DNA of 64,000 nucleotides from JBCAXA01 sp038749025 (GCA_038749025.1 JBCDIL010000012.1:1-64000), one strand, 5' to 3'; positions 34,789 to 44,153 are shown, counted from the stretch's first letter. Numbers and translations are program-made. The notes: generated by a model not told the origin, from the sequence alone.

Positions 34789-34832
34789 TTGCCGGATCGC
34801 TCCAAAGCCGTATACTGGTTATCCGTACAGTA
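34789..34832 (+). promoter_or_regulatory. Promoter with LexA-type (SOS) palindrome before the mtaD-like operon
   Basis: TTGCCG (34789-34794), 16 bases, then TATACT (34811-34816) form a promoter. TACTGGTTATCCGTACAGTA (34813-34832) overlaps the -10 and the expected start of transcription. Its ends TACTG...CAGTA equal the LexA consensus and CTG-N10-CAG is intact. The leader before the ATG at 34835 would be only about 12 bases. LexA binding is inferred from the pattern. The rest of 34606-34834 holds A-rich stretches near gyrA and nothing else I can call. Confidence 0.5.
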
Positions 34833-34834
34833 CC

Positions 34835-36166
34835 ATGGAAAGCGCAATGGCTGCCTCGCAACCGTGCGATCTCGTCATCGAAGCACGCTGGGTCGTCCCC
34901 GCTAGGCCGACCGGCCTGGTCCTCGATAACCACGCGATTGTTATTGCCGATGGCCGCGTTATTGAGGTGGCACCGATCGAGGTGGCACGGGCCCTGTGGC
35001 GCCCAACAGAGCGGGTGGAGCGCCGTCGCCACCTGGTTCTGCCGGGCTTCATTAACGCCCGTACGCAAGCCGCCACAACATTGTTCCGCGGCCTCGCCGA
35101 CGATTTACGCACCGGCGATCCGCAACGGCGCCGGCTCGGCTCGCTGGAACAGCGCTGGGTTAGCGCCGACATGGTTCGTGACGGAACTCGGCTTGCTGTG
35201 GCCGAAATGCTCGCTGGGGGCACCACCTGTTTCGCTGACGCCTACTGGTTCCCCGACGCTTGCGCCGAAGCAGCAGCCGATTTCGGCATGCGTTGTGTCG
35301 TCGGGTTGCCGTTTACCGAACGCCCACCGCGGTGGAGTAGCGCGACCGAGGGCTACCTCGGTCGCGCTATCGACGTGCACGACCAATGGGCGAGCGACCC
35401 GCTGATCTCGACGCGTTTTGTTATCGACGATGTGAACGACTGTTCCGACGCGGGACTGCGACGACTGCGAACGCTGGCTGATGAGCTCGACTTGCGCCTG
35501 CACGTGCCGTTTATGGACACCCGCGAACAACTCGCCGAATCCGAGCGCCGCCACGGGGCCGCCCCGCTGGCGCGGCTGGAGTCCGCCGGCATCGTCAACG
35601 CGAATTTGTCGTTGGCGCATGCGATTCAGCTGAGTTGCGATGATTTACGCCGAATCACGACCGCCGGCGCCGCCGTCGTCCATTGTCCACAATCAAACGC
35701 TAAGCTGGCTGCAGGAATTGCGCCGATACGCGACTTACGCGATGCCGGTATTGCGGTGGCATTAGGAACCGATGGCGCCGCCTCCAATAACGATCTAGAC
35801 ATGTTGAGCGAGATGCATACCGCGGCCATGCTGGCACGACTGCGCGAAGCCGATCCGTTGGCGCTAACGGCGCACGAGTGCATCAACATGGCCACGCTGG
35901 GCGGCGCCCGCTGCCTTGGCCTGGAACGCGACATCGGCAGTATTGAGCCCGGCAAGCTGGCCGACCTCGTTGCCATCGCGTTCGATGAACCCGCCTGCTG
36001 GCCGGTTCACGACCCGGTGTCGCAATTGGTCTTCGCAGCAACTCGCTGTGCGGTTGCCGATACGTGGATTGCCGGACAAAACCGCTTCACGCAGGGCACT
36101 TACAGCCGGCTCGATTTGAACGCGGTACACTCGCGGACCGAAGAATGGCGCGAGCGGCTGTGTTAA
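34835..36166 (+). CDS. Amidohydrolase-like MtaD/SAH-deaminase homologue lacking metal ligands
   Basis: A 443-residue member of the TRZ/ATZ-SAH/MTA deaminase family by overall sequence (TTLFRGLADDL, AEMLAGGTTCFAD, CPQSNAKLAAGIAPI, ALGTDGAASNNDLD, MATLGGARCLGL). However, the HxH metal motif after PGFINA reads R76-T-Q78; the usual GPHAPYT segment reads IDDVNDCS; and the second His of the HxH..ET strand is P225 (LHVPFMDT). H262 and D313 remain. The frame is open throughout, so this is substitution, not a frameshift. It is probably a non-hydrolytic or repurposed paralogue. It overlaps ubiG by one base. Confidence 0.85.
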   Translation: MESAMAASQPCDLVIEARWVVPARPTGLVLDNHAIVIADGRVIEVAPIEVARALWRPTERVERRRHLVLPGFINARTQAATTLFRGLADDLRTGDPQRRRLGSLEQRWVSADMVRDGTRLAVAEMLAGGTTCFADAYWFPDACAEAAADFGMRCVVGLPFTERPPRWSSATEGYLGRAIDVHDQWASDPLISTRFVIDDVNDCSDAGLRRLRTLADELDLRLHVPFMDTREQLAESERRHGAAPLARLESAGIVNANLSLAHAIQLSCDDLRRITTAGAAVVHCPQSNAKLAAGIAPIRDLRDAGIAVALGTDGAASNNDLDMLSEMHTAAMLARLREADPLALTAHECINMATLGGARCLGLERDIGSIEPGKLADLVAIAFDEPACWPVHDPVSQLVFAATRCAVADTWIAGQNRFTQGTYSRLDLNAVHSRTEEWRERLC

Positions 36167-36900
36167 TGGCAACTCAACAAACCTCACAACCCACTACCAA
36201 TGTCGACCCCTCCGAGGTCGCCAAATTCGACGCGATGGCGGCCCGTTGGTGGGACCCCGACGGCGAGTTCAAGCCGCTGCATCAATTGAATCCGATCCGG
36301 TTTGGCTTTGTTGCTGACCGTACGACACTCCGCGGTGCGCGTGTCGTCGATATAGGCTGCGGCGGCGGTATTCTCACCGAATCGCTCGCCGAGGCCGGTG
36401 CAACCGCCACCGGCATCGATCTCGCTGGCGAGGCGTTGGCTGTCGCACGCTTACATGCCGAGTCGTCGCAACTCACGATCGACTACCGCGAAATGCCCTC
36501 GCGAGAACTGGCCGACGAAGCGCCGCAATCGTTCGATGTCGTGACTTGCATGGAACTGCTTGAGCACGTACCGGATCCGCAAGCGTTGATCAACGATTGC
36601 TGCACGCTGCTGGTGCCCGGTGGGACAGCGTTTTTCTCGACGATTAACCGCACGCCAAAGGCCTACGCGCTGGCCATTGTCGCCGCAGAATACGTGATGC
36701 GGCTGCTGCCGCGCGGCACCCACGACTACGAGAAATTCATTAAACCGTCGGAGCTGGCCGCGATGCTTCGCAAGGCCGGCTTCGTGGTCGACGATATCGC
36801 TGGCCTGCGCTACGACCCGTTGAGCAATATGCATTCGTTGACCGACACCCCGGACGTCAACTACGTATTGGCGGCCCACAAACCGAGTGACCGTGGCTAG
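36166..36900 (+). CDS. ubiG: Ubiquinone biosynthesis O-methyltransferase UbiG
   Basis: SAM-dependent enzyme for both O-methylations of ubiquinone synthesis. The 244-residue protein begins near FDAMAARWWDPDGEFKPLHQ, a UbiG hallmark, and has motif I VVDIGCGGGILTESLA and the acidic GIDLAGEAL. The start overlaps the preceding stop as TAATG. It lies in the usual ubiG-gph order. Confidence 0.96.
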   Translation: MATQQTSQPTTNVDPSEVAKFDAMAARWWDPDGEFKPLHQLNPIRFGFVADRTTLRGARVVDIGCGGGILTESLAEAGATATGIDLAGEALAVARLHAESSQLTIDYREMPSRELADEAPQSFDVVTCMELLEHVPDPQALINDCCTLLVPGGTAFFSTINRTPKAYALAIVAAEYVMRLLPRGTHDYEKFIKPSELAAMLRKAGFVVDDIAGLRYDPLSNMHSLTDTPDVNYVLAAHKPSDRG

Positions 36901-37558
36901 AGCGGCACTCCTCGTCGACCTTGACGGAACACTGGTCGACACCGCACCCGATATGGTGGCGGCACTCGCTCGCGTTTGTGTGAGTCACGGGCAACCAATA
37001 CCCGACCTAGCGGCAGCTAGCCGCCGTGTGTCCGACGGCTCAATGGCGCTCTTGCGCGCGGCCTTTGGTGACGTAGCCGATACGGAACGCGACTTGCTGC
37101 TGCCTGAGTTTTTGAACGAATACACACAACACGTCGCGGATAACTCGGTGCTTTTCGATGGCTGGTCGTCCGTGTTGGACTGGCTAGAGCACCGCCAGTT
37201 GCCATGGGGCATCGTCACCAACAAACCGGAGGCGATCAGTCGGCGCCTGCTTCGTTTGCTTGAACTCGATGTGCCGCACGACTGCATCATCGGCGGAGAC
37301 ACGCTGACGGTGCGAAAACCGGACCCAATGCCGTTGCTGCACGCGGCCGAGCGCCTCACGGTAACGCCAAGCCAATGCATCTATATCGGCGATCATCAGC
37401 GCGACATCGATGCTGGCCGGGCCGCGGGCATGGCAACGGTCGCCGCCCGGTGGGGCTACCTCAAAGAGGGTGATTCAACCGAGGCATGGCAGGCGGATTG
37501 GATTGCGACGAAACCTACTGACCTTCTCGAGTTCCTCACCGATCGGTGGGCGGCGTGA
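36887..37558 (+). CDS. gph: Phosphoglycolate phosphatase (HAD family)
   Basis: A 223-residue HAD hydrolase with motif I LLVDLDGTLVDTAPDM (nucleophile Asp), VTNKPE as motif II and YIGDHQRDIDAGRAAG as motif IV. It removes phosphate from 2-phosphoglycolate formed by oxidative damage and DNA repair. GTG start at 36887 inside the end of ubiG; GTG 36893 is an alternative. Confidence 0.92.
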   Translation: MTVARAALLVDLDGTLVDTAPDMVAALARVCVSHGQPIPDLAAASRRVSDGSMALLRAAFGDVADTERDLLLPEFLNEYTQHVADNSVLFDGWSSVLDWLEHRQLPWGIVTNKPEAISRRLLRLLELDVPHDCIIGGDTLTVRKPDPMPLLHAAERLTVTPSQCIYIGDHQRDIDAGRAAGMATVAARWGYLKEGDSTEAWQADWIATKPTDLLEFLTDRWAA

Positions 37559-38889
37559 ACCTCTCGCTACCGCTCGATTGGTTATTCATTGGCGCACTGG
37601 GGATCGTCATTGGACTCGTTGCCGGACTGTTGCTCGAGTGGCTGTTTGGACGCTCAGAACTTACCCAACTGCAACGCGACAATGATCAACTGTCGGCACG
37701 CGTTCGCCACCAGGACGAGCTGGCGAAAGAACGCGAAGCGGCTGTCGATGCGGCCGCAACGGAAATTCAAAAACACTTCGGCGAGTTGGCAACGCAAAGT
37801 CTCAAGGACAACAACGAACTGTTCTTAAAGTTGGCCGAGCAAAATTTATCCGTGCAGCAAGAAAAAGCGAAAGGCGAGCTAAACCAGCAGACCAAAGCGG
37901 TGGAAACCCTGGTGAAGCCGATCGCCGATGCGCTGCGCAAGACCGACGAGAAAATCTCGGAACTTGAGAAAGAACGCAAGCAAGCTTACGGCAGCATCCA
38001 TGAGCAACTGAAGTTCATGCAGCAGAGTCAGCAGTCGCTGCAGCATGAAACACGTAACCTCGTCAATGCACTGCGCCGACCGGAAGTACGCGGCCAATGG
38101 GGTGAGGTTACGCTGAAACGATTGGCCGAGCTCGCCGGCATGGTTGAGCATTGCGATTTCTCGGAACAAGTCACGACGACCAATGGCGATGCGCGACTGC
38201 GTCCGGACATGGTGATACGCATGCCCGACGACCGCGAGCTCGTCGTCGATGTGAAAACACCGCTCGATGCCTACCTTGAGGCCATCGAGGCGAGCGATGA
38301 CGACGCGCGGCAAAATGCACTCAATCGGCATGCACGTAAAGTTGAGGAGCGTATTCGCGAGCTAGCGCAGAAAAGCTACTGGGCACAGTTCCCGAAAAGT
38401 CCGGAATTTGTCATTTTGTTTATACCAGGTGATCAATTCCTTACAGCCGCGCTCACTCAAAAGCCCGACCTCATCGATGACGCCTTGCGTCAAAACATCA
38501 TATTGGCCACCCCGACGAGCTTCGTGGCGCTGCTGAAGGCAGTCGCGTACGGTTGGCGACAACTCGCGCTGGCTGAGAATGCCGAAGAGATTCGTAAACT
38601 TGCTGAGGATCTGTACGATCGGCTCGCCGTGTTTGCGAACCACATCAATTCCGTGGGCACGAGCCTGGATCGCAGTGTTAGCAACTTCAATAAAGCGGTC
38701 GGCTCGCTTGAGCGAAATGTCTTGCCTGGGGCGCGTAAATTCGTCGAGCTTGGCATCAAAAGCAAAAAAGAAATCCCAACGGTTGAGAATGTCGATACGC
38801 TCGCTCGCGACGCCAGTAACGTCACCCGACAGACGCGCTCTGCGGGCGAAGAGGCCGTTCCTCGTATCGGCGCTGCCAAAGACGACTAA
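37555..38889 (+). CDS. rmuC: DNA recombination protein RmuC
   Basis: A 444-residue protein with an N-terminal membrane helix (about 8-28), a long coiled coil (about 35-180, rich in Glu/Lys/Gln) and the RmuC nuclease-like domain (VRGQWGEVTLKRLAELAGMV, RLRPDMVIRMPDDRELVVD, FVILFIPGDQF). RmuC limits recombination at inverted repeats. The GTG at 37555 overlaps the gph stop as GTGA; an upstream GTG at 37546 is possible. It lies in the operon behind the LexA-like site. Confidence 0.92.
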   Translation: MNLSLPLDWLFIGALGIVIGLVAGLLLEWLFGRSELTQLQRDNDQLSARVRHQDELAKEREAAVDAAATEIQKHFGELATQSLKDNNELFLKLAEQNLSVQQEKAKGELNQQTKAVETLVKPIADALRKTDEKISELEKERKQAYGSIHEQLKFMQQSQQSLQHETRNLVNALRRPEVRGQWGEVTLKRLAELAGMVEHCDFSEQVTTTNGDARLRPDMVIRMPDDRELVVDVKTPLDAYLEAIEASDDDARQNALNRHARKVEERIRELAQKSYWAQFPKSPEFVILFIPGDQFLTAALTQKPDLIDDALRQNIILATPTSFVALLKAVAYGWRQLALAENAEEIRKLAEDLYDRLAVFANHINSVGTSLDRSVSNFNKAVGSLERNVLPGARKFVELGIKSKKEIPTVENVDTLARDASNVTRQTRSAGEEAVPRIGAAKDD

Positions 38890-38894
38890 GCGTC

Positions 38895-39683
38895 GTGCAA
38901 ACCCCCAATACCGCCCCAACACCGGCGGCCGGCTCGGACTCGGAATTGGTGGCTGCACTGCTGCGAGGTGCGGCGCAGCAACGATTCATCGTTGCGAACG
39001 CGTTGCGCCACGAATTGCTGTCACTTGCAAACGCCAGTGATGCGGTCGCCACCGTCAAGATCACGTGGTGGTACGACGAATTGCGACGCGCTAGCGCCGG
39101 TAATGCGCGCCACCCACTGACCGACGCACTGGCGGCGACAACAGGACAACAGAGCAGTGATTGGTCGATATTCGAAGAGTACTTGGTGCTCGTGGAATCG
39201 TGGCTTCGCGGCGAACGTCCGACCAACCTTGAAGAATGCCGCGTCGCGATGTTTCGCCAATATGCACCCGCCTTGTACTGGTGCTTCGACGCAGCCACTG
39301 CGGCCAGCGCCGAGGCATCGGGAACGGTACACCATGTAGCCATTGCGGCCGGTTTTGCCGACAGCGCACTGGCTTTGATTAATCAGGCCTCGCCGCCGTT
39401 AGTGTCGCTGCCAACCGAGTGGACGGACACGCACTGGCAGCAAGATAGGCCGGCACGGATGCAATTGGTGCAAAGCTGTGTCGCCGCGGGACAGGCGGAA
39501 CTCGCGGCATGCTCGCAGTCGACTCATCACGAGACAACGACCGCTGTTATTGCAGCACTGACGCGTGGCAAACTGCGCGCTGCCAAACGCAATCGCTCCG
39601 CCGGTAAGTTTATGCAATTGCTGCGCGCCTGGCGGTCGGTTCGGCGCGTGCATAAGCGATTACGGAACAACGATGACAACTAA
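38895..39683 (+). CDS. Squalene/phytoene synthase-like protein without catalytic Asp motifs
   Basis: A 262-residue all-helical protein with WWYDELRRASAGNARHPLTDAL, the conserved helix of the squalene/phytoene synthase superfamily as seen in NDUFAF6-like members. The two Asp-rich motifs of true synthases are not present, so prenyl-condensing activity is doubtful. The start is GTG, five bases after rmuC. Such genes often stand next to yciK in gammaproteobacteria. Role unknown. Confidence 0.7.
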   Translation: MQTPNTAPTPAAGSDSELVAALLRGAAQQRFIVANALRHELLSLANASDAVATVKITWWYDELRRASAGNARHPLTDALAATTGQQSSDWSIFEEYLVLVESWLRGERPTNLEECRVAMFRQYAPALYWCFDAATAASAEASGTVHHVAIAAGFADSALALINQASPPLVSLPTEWTDTHWQQDRPARMQLVQSCVAAGQAELAACSQSTHHETTTAVIAALTRGKLRAAKRNRSAGKFMQLLRAWRSVRRVHKRLRNNDDN

Positions 39684-40446
39684 CGATACGATTATTGCCT
39701 CTCAATACCTGCCATCCGCAGGCTGCTTGAATGACCGAGTCGTGCTAGTAACGGGAGCGAGCGACGGTATCGGGAAAGCGGTCGCAATCTCTGCCGCTAG
39801 CCACGGTGCTCGCGTTGTTCTGCTGGGCCGTAGCAGCAAGAAACTTGAGGCCACGTACGACACCATCGTCAGCGCCGACCATCCAAAGCCCGGTATCGCC
39901 GTCTTTGATTTCGAAAGCGCTGATGGCGAGGCGTTCGGTCAGTTGGCCGAAACTGTATCTGACACGTACGGGCAACTGGATGGTATCGCCCACATCGCCG
40001 GGCAACTTGGTACGCTTACACCGTTCGAATTCGCTGACATGACCGAATTTCAGCGGGTCATGCACGTAAACTTCACCGCACCGGTTGTACTGACCAAAGT
40101 TCTGTTGCCGCTACTAAAAGCGTCGAACGATGCATCATTGGTGTTCGCGTCAAGCTCCGTCGGTCGCATAGGCCGAGCGCATTGGGGTGCCTACGCGGTA
40201 TCGAAATTTGCGACCGAAGGGTTTGCTCAAGTACTCGCTGACGAGAATCGCAACACGAACATTCGTGTGCACGTCATTAACCCCGGCAAGACGCGCACCG
40301 ATATGCGCCTGGCGGCCTACCCGGGTGAGGACCGGGATACACTGCCGACACCGGAGCAAATCGCACCGATTTTCGTGTATCACCTTGGTGCCGGTGTCGG
40401 TAAGGAAGGGCCACTTAGCATCGACGCGCAATCGTATACGCCGTAA
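39673..40446 (+). CDS. yciK: YciK-type short-chain dehydrogenase/reductase
   Basis: A 257-residue NAD(P)-dependent oxidoreductase. It has TGASDGIGKAVA (cofactor loop), catalytic Ser in SSSVGRIGRAHWGAYAVSKFA with YxxxK, and INPGKTRTDMR, the typical YciK segment. The ATG at 39673 overlaps the previous gene by 11 bases; a longer in-frame extension is not favoured. Substrate not known in any organism with certainty. Confidence 0.9.
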   Translation: MTTNDTIIASQYLPSAGCLNDRVVLVTGASDGIGKAVAISAASHGARVVLLGRSSKKLEATYDTIVSADHPKPGIAVFDFESADGEAFGQLAETVSDTYGQLDGIAHIAGQLGTLTPFEFADMTEFQRVMHVNFTAPVVLTKVLLPLLKASNDASLVFASSSVGRIGRAHWGAYAVSKFATEGFAQVLADENRNTNIRVHVINPGKTRTDMRLAAYPGEDRDTLPTPEQIAPIFVYHLGAGVGKEGPLSIDAQSYTP

Positions 40447-40453
40447 AGCCACC

Positions 40454-40912
40454 TTACGACTTCTTGCGAAAGTACAGCAGCTTCTCAACGACGGCGCAGA
40501 CTTCACCGTCTTCGTCGATGAGCTCGACGACATAGGTCTTTTCAAGCGTTCGCTGCGTCTCCAGCGTCGCGCGAATAAAGTCGAGCTCCTCGTCGGTGAT
40601 AAGAAACTTAGCGCGCAACGTGGAACGACCCGGCTTCTTAAAGTAGATAGTCGCAGACTTGTCCCAAACGACGTAGGCCTTGCCCAGTAAATTGATAAAC
40701 ATGACCATGTAGAAGGCGTCAACCGCACCGAACATGCTGCCGCCGAACGTGGTCCCAACGTAGTTCTTTGTCCGCCAATTCAGCGGTACTTTAACGTGAA
40801 TCTCTTTCAGGTCGTCAGCGAGATAGGTCACCCGACCGCCGGTACCCCGCAGTGCGGGAAAAAAATTAAACGCCAGCCGGCGGAACTGCGACTTAAGCGA
40901 CATCCGCATCAT
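40454..40912 (-). CDS. DUF4442 hotdog-fold protein
   Basis: A 152-residue protein of the DUF4442 type (TKNYVGTTFGGSMFGAVDAFYMVMFINLLGKAYVVWDKSATI), related to hotdog thioesterases. The start overlaps the rluB stop as TAATG. Substrate unknown. It converges on yciK with seven bases between stops. Confidence 0.88.
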   Translation of the reverse strand: MMRMSLKSQFRRLAFNFFPALRGTGGRVTYLADDLKEIHVKVPLNWRTKNYVGTTFGGSMFGAVDAFYMVMFINLLGKAYVVWDKSATIYFKKPGRSTLRAKFLITDEELDFIRATLETQRTLEKTYVVELIDEDGEVCAVVEKLLYFRKKS

Positions 40913-41655
40913 TACGCGACCAGTTCGCGCAGTGCACTCGCTTCTTGATCGGTAAGGTAGGCGTACTGACCCTGGCGCAGTTTCTTGTCGAGCTGAATGG
41001 GTCCATAGGCGATTCGCGTAAGACGGCTTACCGAGCATCCGACGGCCTCCCAAAGCCGCCGTACCTCGCGGTTGCGTCCTTCTCGCAGCGTGACCTCAAA
41101 CCATTGGTTGGCGCTACCGCGGTTACGCTCTGACAACGTCGCAAACCTACCCGGTCCGTCATCAAGCTCGACGCCCGTTGTTAGCTTCTGCAATACTTCA
41201 TCACTCGGCAAACCATGGACACGAACCATGTAACGACGTTCGATTTGGCTCGACGGGTGCATCAGACGATTGGCCAATTGTCCATCGGTCGTGAACAGCA
41301 TTAATCCGGATGTATTCAGGTCTAAGCGGCCAACTGCCACCCACCGTCCGCCACGTACTCTTGGCAAACTTTCGAAAACCGTTGGGCGGCGTTGTTCGTC
41401 GCGACGAGTACAGATCTGGCCAGGTGGCTTGTTGTAGCGGATGTACTGTGCCTTGCGGTGCCGGGCGCCGGTAAGGTTGACTCGGCGACCATCGACAAAG
41501 ATCTGATCGTTGTTGCTTACGCGCTGCCCAAGCTCAGCTGGCTCGCCGTTCACCGTTACCCGACCAGCCTGAATCCACCGCTCTATCTCGCGGCGAGACC
41601 CAAGGCCTACGTTTGCCAACAACTTTTGGACGCGCTCTGCCACCGCGACTGCCAA
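40912..41655 (-). CDS. rluB: 23S rRNA pseudouridine synthase RluB
   Basis: A 247-residue RsuA-family synthase that modifies the large-subunit rRNA. It has an N-terminal S4 domain (RVQKLLANVGLGSRREIERWI) and the catalytic GRLDLNTSGLMLFTTDG. The start appears to be TTG at 41655, without a clear Shine-Dalgarno; GTG at 41643 is an alternative. It follows scpB closely, as in many relatives. Confidence 0.93.
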   Translation of the reverse strand: MAVAVAERVQKLLANVGLGSRREIERWIQAGRVTVNGEPAELGQRVSNNDQIFVDGRRVNLTGARHRKAQYIRYNKPPGQICTRRDEQRRPTVFESLPRVRGGRWVAVGRLDLNTSGLMLFTTDGQLANRLMHPSSQIERRYMVRVHGLPSDEVLQKLTTGVELDDGPGRFATLSERNRGSANQWFEVTLREGRNREVRRLWEAVGCSVSRLTRIAYGPIQLDKKLRQGQYAYLTDQEASALRELVA

Positions 41656-41671
41656 CGCAACTTCAAAGACG

Positions 41672-42460
41672 CTATTGGTTAGCGGCGTTTACGTCGCCAA
41701 TCTCATCAGCGTCGTCCGTTGACTCACTTGGCGGCGAGTCTTCAGCAGCCACAAGCGCACCGGCTGTATCATCGGCCACAATGACGACGGTATCGGCCGA
41801 TTTGTCAGCCTCGTCTGCTGCACCCGTATCGGGCTCTGAGCCCTCAGTGACTTGAGGCGTGGCGTCGGCATTATTGTGATTGACGATCTGCGACTCAACC
41901 GTCGGCAAATCGAGCTGCACCTGCAAGCTCTCAATGTCCGTTAGCTCGCTCAATGAGGGTAGGTCATCGAGCTTCTTGAGGTTGAAATAATCCAAAAACT
42001 GCTTCGTCGTGCCGAACATCTCCGGCCTACCGGGCACATCACGATGACCGACGGACCGAATCCATTCGCGCTCAAGCAGCGTACGGATGATATTCGAACT
42101 GACAGCCACTCCCCGCACTTCCTCGATCTCACCGCGAGTGATTGGCTGCCGGTAGGCAATTAACGCCAATGTCTCGAGCAATGCCCGTGAGTATCGTGGC
42201 GCCCGCTCGTCGTGCAATGCTTCAAGGTTCTCGCTAAATGTCGCTGGCACCTGAACCCGAAAGCCAGATGCCACCTCCACGAGCTCGATGCCACGCCCCT
42301 CGTAATCCTCGATCAGTGCCGCGAGCGCTTTGCGAATCAGTTTCTTGTCCGGACGTTGGCCCCACTTGAACGTCGCGTGTAGCTCATCAATCGACAGCGG
42401 TCGGCCCGCTGCAAGCAGTGATGCTTCGAGCACCGGCTTAATTGCGTTTAGTTCTTCCAT
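41672..42460 (-). CDS. scpB: Segregation and condensation protein B
   Basis: Partner of ScpA and SMC in chromosome condensation. The 262-residue protein has two winged-helix domains (IKPVLEASLLAAGRPLSIDEL and ALLETLALIAYRQPITRGEIEEVRGV) and an acidic, disordered C-terminal tail of about 65 residues. The start overlaps scpA as TGATG. Confidence 0.95.
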   Translation of the reverse strand: MEELNAIKPVLEASLLAAGRPLSIDELHATFKWGQRPDKKLIRKALAALIEDYEGRGIELVEVASGFRVQVPATFSENLEALHDERAPRYSRALLETLALIAYRQPITRGEIEEVRGVAVSSNIIRTLLEREWIRSVGHRDVPGRPEMFGTTKQFLDYFNLKKLDDLPSLSELTDIESLQVQLDLPTVESQIVNHNNADATPQVTEGSEPDTGAADEADKSADTVVIVADDTAGALVAAEDSPPSESTDDADEIGDVNAANQ

Positions 42461-43374
42461 CAGTCTTGTTCTGTAGCACTAGAGTCGCTCGCCGAGTCCT
42501 CGGTGTCGCCGTCAACGACGCGCAAGCTGGAAGCCGAGCGCACATGCAACGGAGCAAAGTTCTCCGACTGCACCACTTCGATCAACGATTCCTTGAGGAG
42601 CTCGAGCAAGGCAATAAAAGTAACGGCGACGCCAAGCCGGCCCTCGGATACGTCGAAAAGTTCGCCAAACGTCGCGAACTCATTGCCGTCAATACTGGAT
42701 AGAATTTCTGTCATGCGTTGGCGCACCGACAGCGGTTCGCGAGTAACGTGATGGCTGGCGTACAACTCAGCCCGCTCTACCACTTCTTTGAAGGCCAGGA
42801 GCAACTCTTTCAGCGTAATGTCTGGCAGTTTAACGACGACCTCACGGGGCGGCGGCTCAGCCGTCGCTGGAAAGGTATCGCGCTCCATACGCGGTAACGC
42901 ATCGAGATCTTCGGCGGCCTTCTTATAGCGCTCATACTCCTGCAGCCGCCGAATCAATTCGGCCCGCGGGTCTTCTTCGTCGCCCTCTTCGCTGACCGGT
43001 CGCGGCAACAGCATCCGCGACTTTATCTCTGCGAGCATGGCCGCCATGACGAGGTACTCGCCAGCTAGCTCGAGCTGCATCTCTTTCATCAGCTCGATGT
43101 ACTCAACGTATTGTCGGGTGATTTCGGCAATTGGGATATCGAGGATATCGAGGTTTTGGCGCCGGATCAGATACAACAAGAGATCGAGCGGCCCCTCGAA
43201 AGCCTCCAAGAACACTTGCAAGGCGTGCGGGGGAATGTAGAGGTCTTGCGGTAGCTCGGTAACCGGCTCACCCGATACGATCGCAAACGGCATTTCACTC
43301 TGCGCTGGCCCTTCGTCGGACGGCGATGGCTGAGGAGCGTCCTGATTGGACACGAGTTTAAGTTCTGGTTTCAT
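42460..43374 (-). CDS. scpA: Segregation and condensation protein A
   Basis: Kleisin subunit of the SMC complex. The 304-residue protein has LEAFEGPLDLLLYLIRRQNLD and the C-terminal winged helix (RLGVAVTFIALLELLKESLIEV). ATG at 43374 gives the natural start, although no Shine-Dalgarno is visible. smc lies about 10 kb away (53509), so the complex is split over two loci. Confidence 0.94.
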   Translation of the reverse strand: MKPELKLVSNQDAPQPSPSDEGPAQSEMPFAIVSGEPVTELPQDLYIPPHALQVFLEAFEGPLDLLLYLIRRQNLDILDIPIAEITRQYVEYIELMKEMQLELAGEYLVMAAMLAEIKSRMLLPRPVSEEGDEEDPRAELIRRLQEYERYKKAAEDLDALPRMERDTFPATAEPPPREVVVKLPDITLKELLLAFKEVVERAELYASHHVTREPLSVRQRMTEILSSIDGNEFATFGELFDVSEGRLGVAVTFIALLELLKESLIEVVQSENFAPLHVRSASSLRVVDGDTEDSASDSSATEQD

Positions 43375-43438
43375 GCAAGGAGGAGTGCGAGGTGATAACC
43401 AAGTATACCGAGGTGTGCTGCCGACGTCCGGCCTCGTC

Positions 43439-44059
43439 TTAAATGAATCGCGCCGTGTCGCCTCTACCCTCACGCAGGACTTCGACCTCCCCCGCCGACA
43501 AATCAAGCACGCTGGTCGGCTCGACACTGACCGGCCCACCGTCTACAACGACGTCGAGCTGGCCGCCGATAACGGCATCGATTTCGAAGGCATCGGTTGG
43601 TGGATAGTCCCAATCTGGCGTAATCAATGTTGAACTCACGATCGGCTCGCCTATCGCTTGCAATAGCGCATCCACAACCGCGTTGTCCGGAACCCTAATG
43701 CCAATCGTGCGCCGTTTCGGGTGTTGCATACGCTTTGGCACCTCGCCCGTCGCCCTCAGGATAAATGTGTATGGCCCGGGTGTTGCTGAGCGAAGCAAGC
43801 GGTACGCCCAATTGTCCACTCGTGCGTACGACGCTATCTCAGAAAGATCTTTACAAACCAACGTAAAATTATGGTTCTTATCGGTTTTCCTAATACGTCG
43901 AATGCGCTCGATTGCATCGGCGTTGCCCATTGCACAGCCGAAAGCGAAGGTTGAGTCGGTGGGATAGGCAATCAGTGCACCCGACCGCAGTGCCGTCGCG
44001 ACTTCGTCGCACCGTCGCGGCTGTGGGTTATCGGGGTGAATGCGGACAATCGATGCCAT
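43439..44059 (-). CDS. yciO: YciO/Sua5-family (L-threonylcarbamoyladenylate synthase-like) protein
   Basis: A 206-residue YrdC/Sua5-fold protein. ALIAYPTDSTFAFGC, RIRRIRKTDKNHNFTLVC, GPYTFILRAT and KRRTIGIRVPDN match YciO. It resembles the TsaC/Sua5 enzymes that start t6A synthesis, but YciO's own role is less clear. It is read away from yciB. Confidence 0.92.
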   Translation of the reverse strand: MASIVRIHPDNPQPRRCDEVATALRSGALIAYPTDSTFAFGCAMGNADAIERIRRIRKTDKNHNFTLVCKDLSEIASYARVDNWAYRLLRSATPGPYTFILRATGEVPKRMQHPKRRTIGIRVPDNAVVDALLQAIGEPIVSSTLITPDWDYPPTDAFEIDAVIGGQLDVVVDGGPVSVEPTSVLDLSAGEVEVLREGRGDTARFI

Positions 44060-44153
44060 TGGCGGAGCATAACCCTTAGACGTGACAGTTACCGGACGTC
44101 GCGGGGGCGTTAAGGTATGATCGCCGGCGGTTTTAGGCGGATCATAACCATCG

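Noticed and set aside
34835..36166. mtaD-like gene as a frameshifted pseudogene
   Set aside because: The frame is open over the full family length and flanking motifs are conserved on both sides of each lost ligand, so the changes are substitutions.
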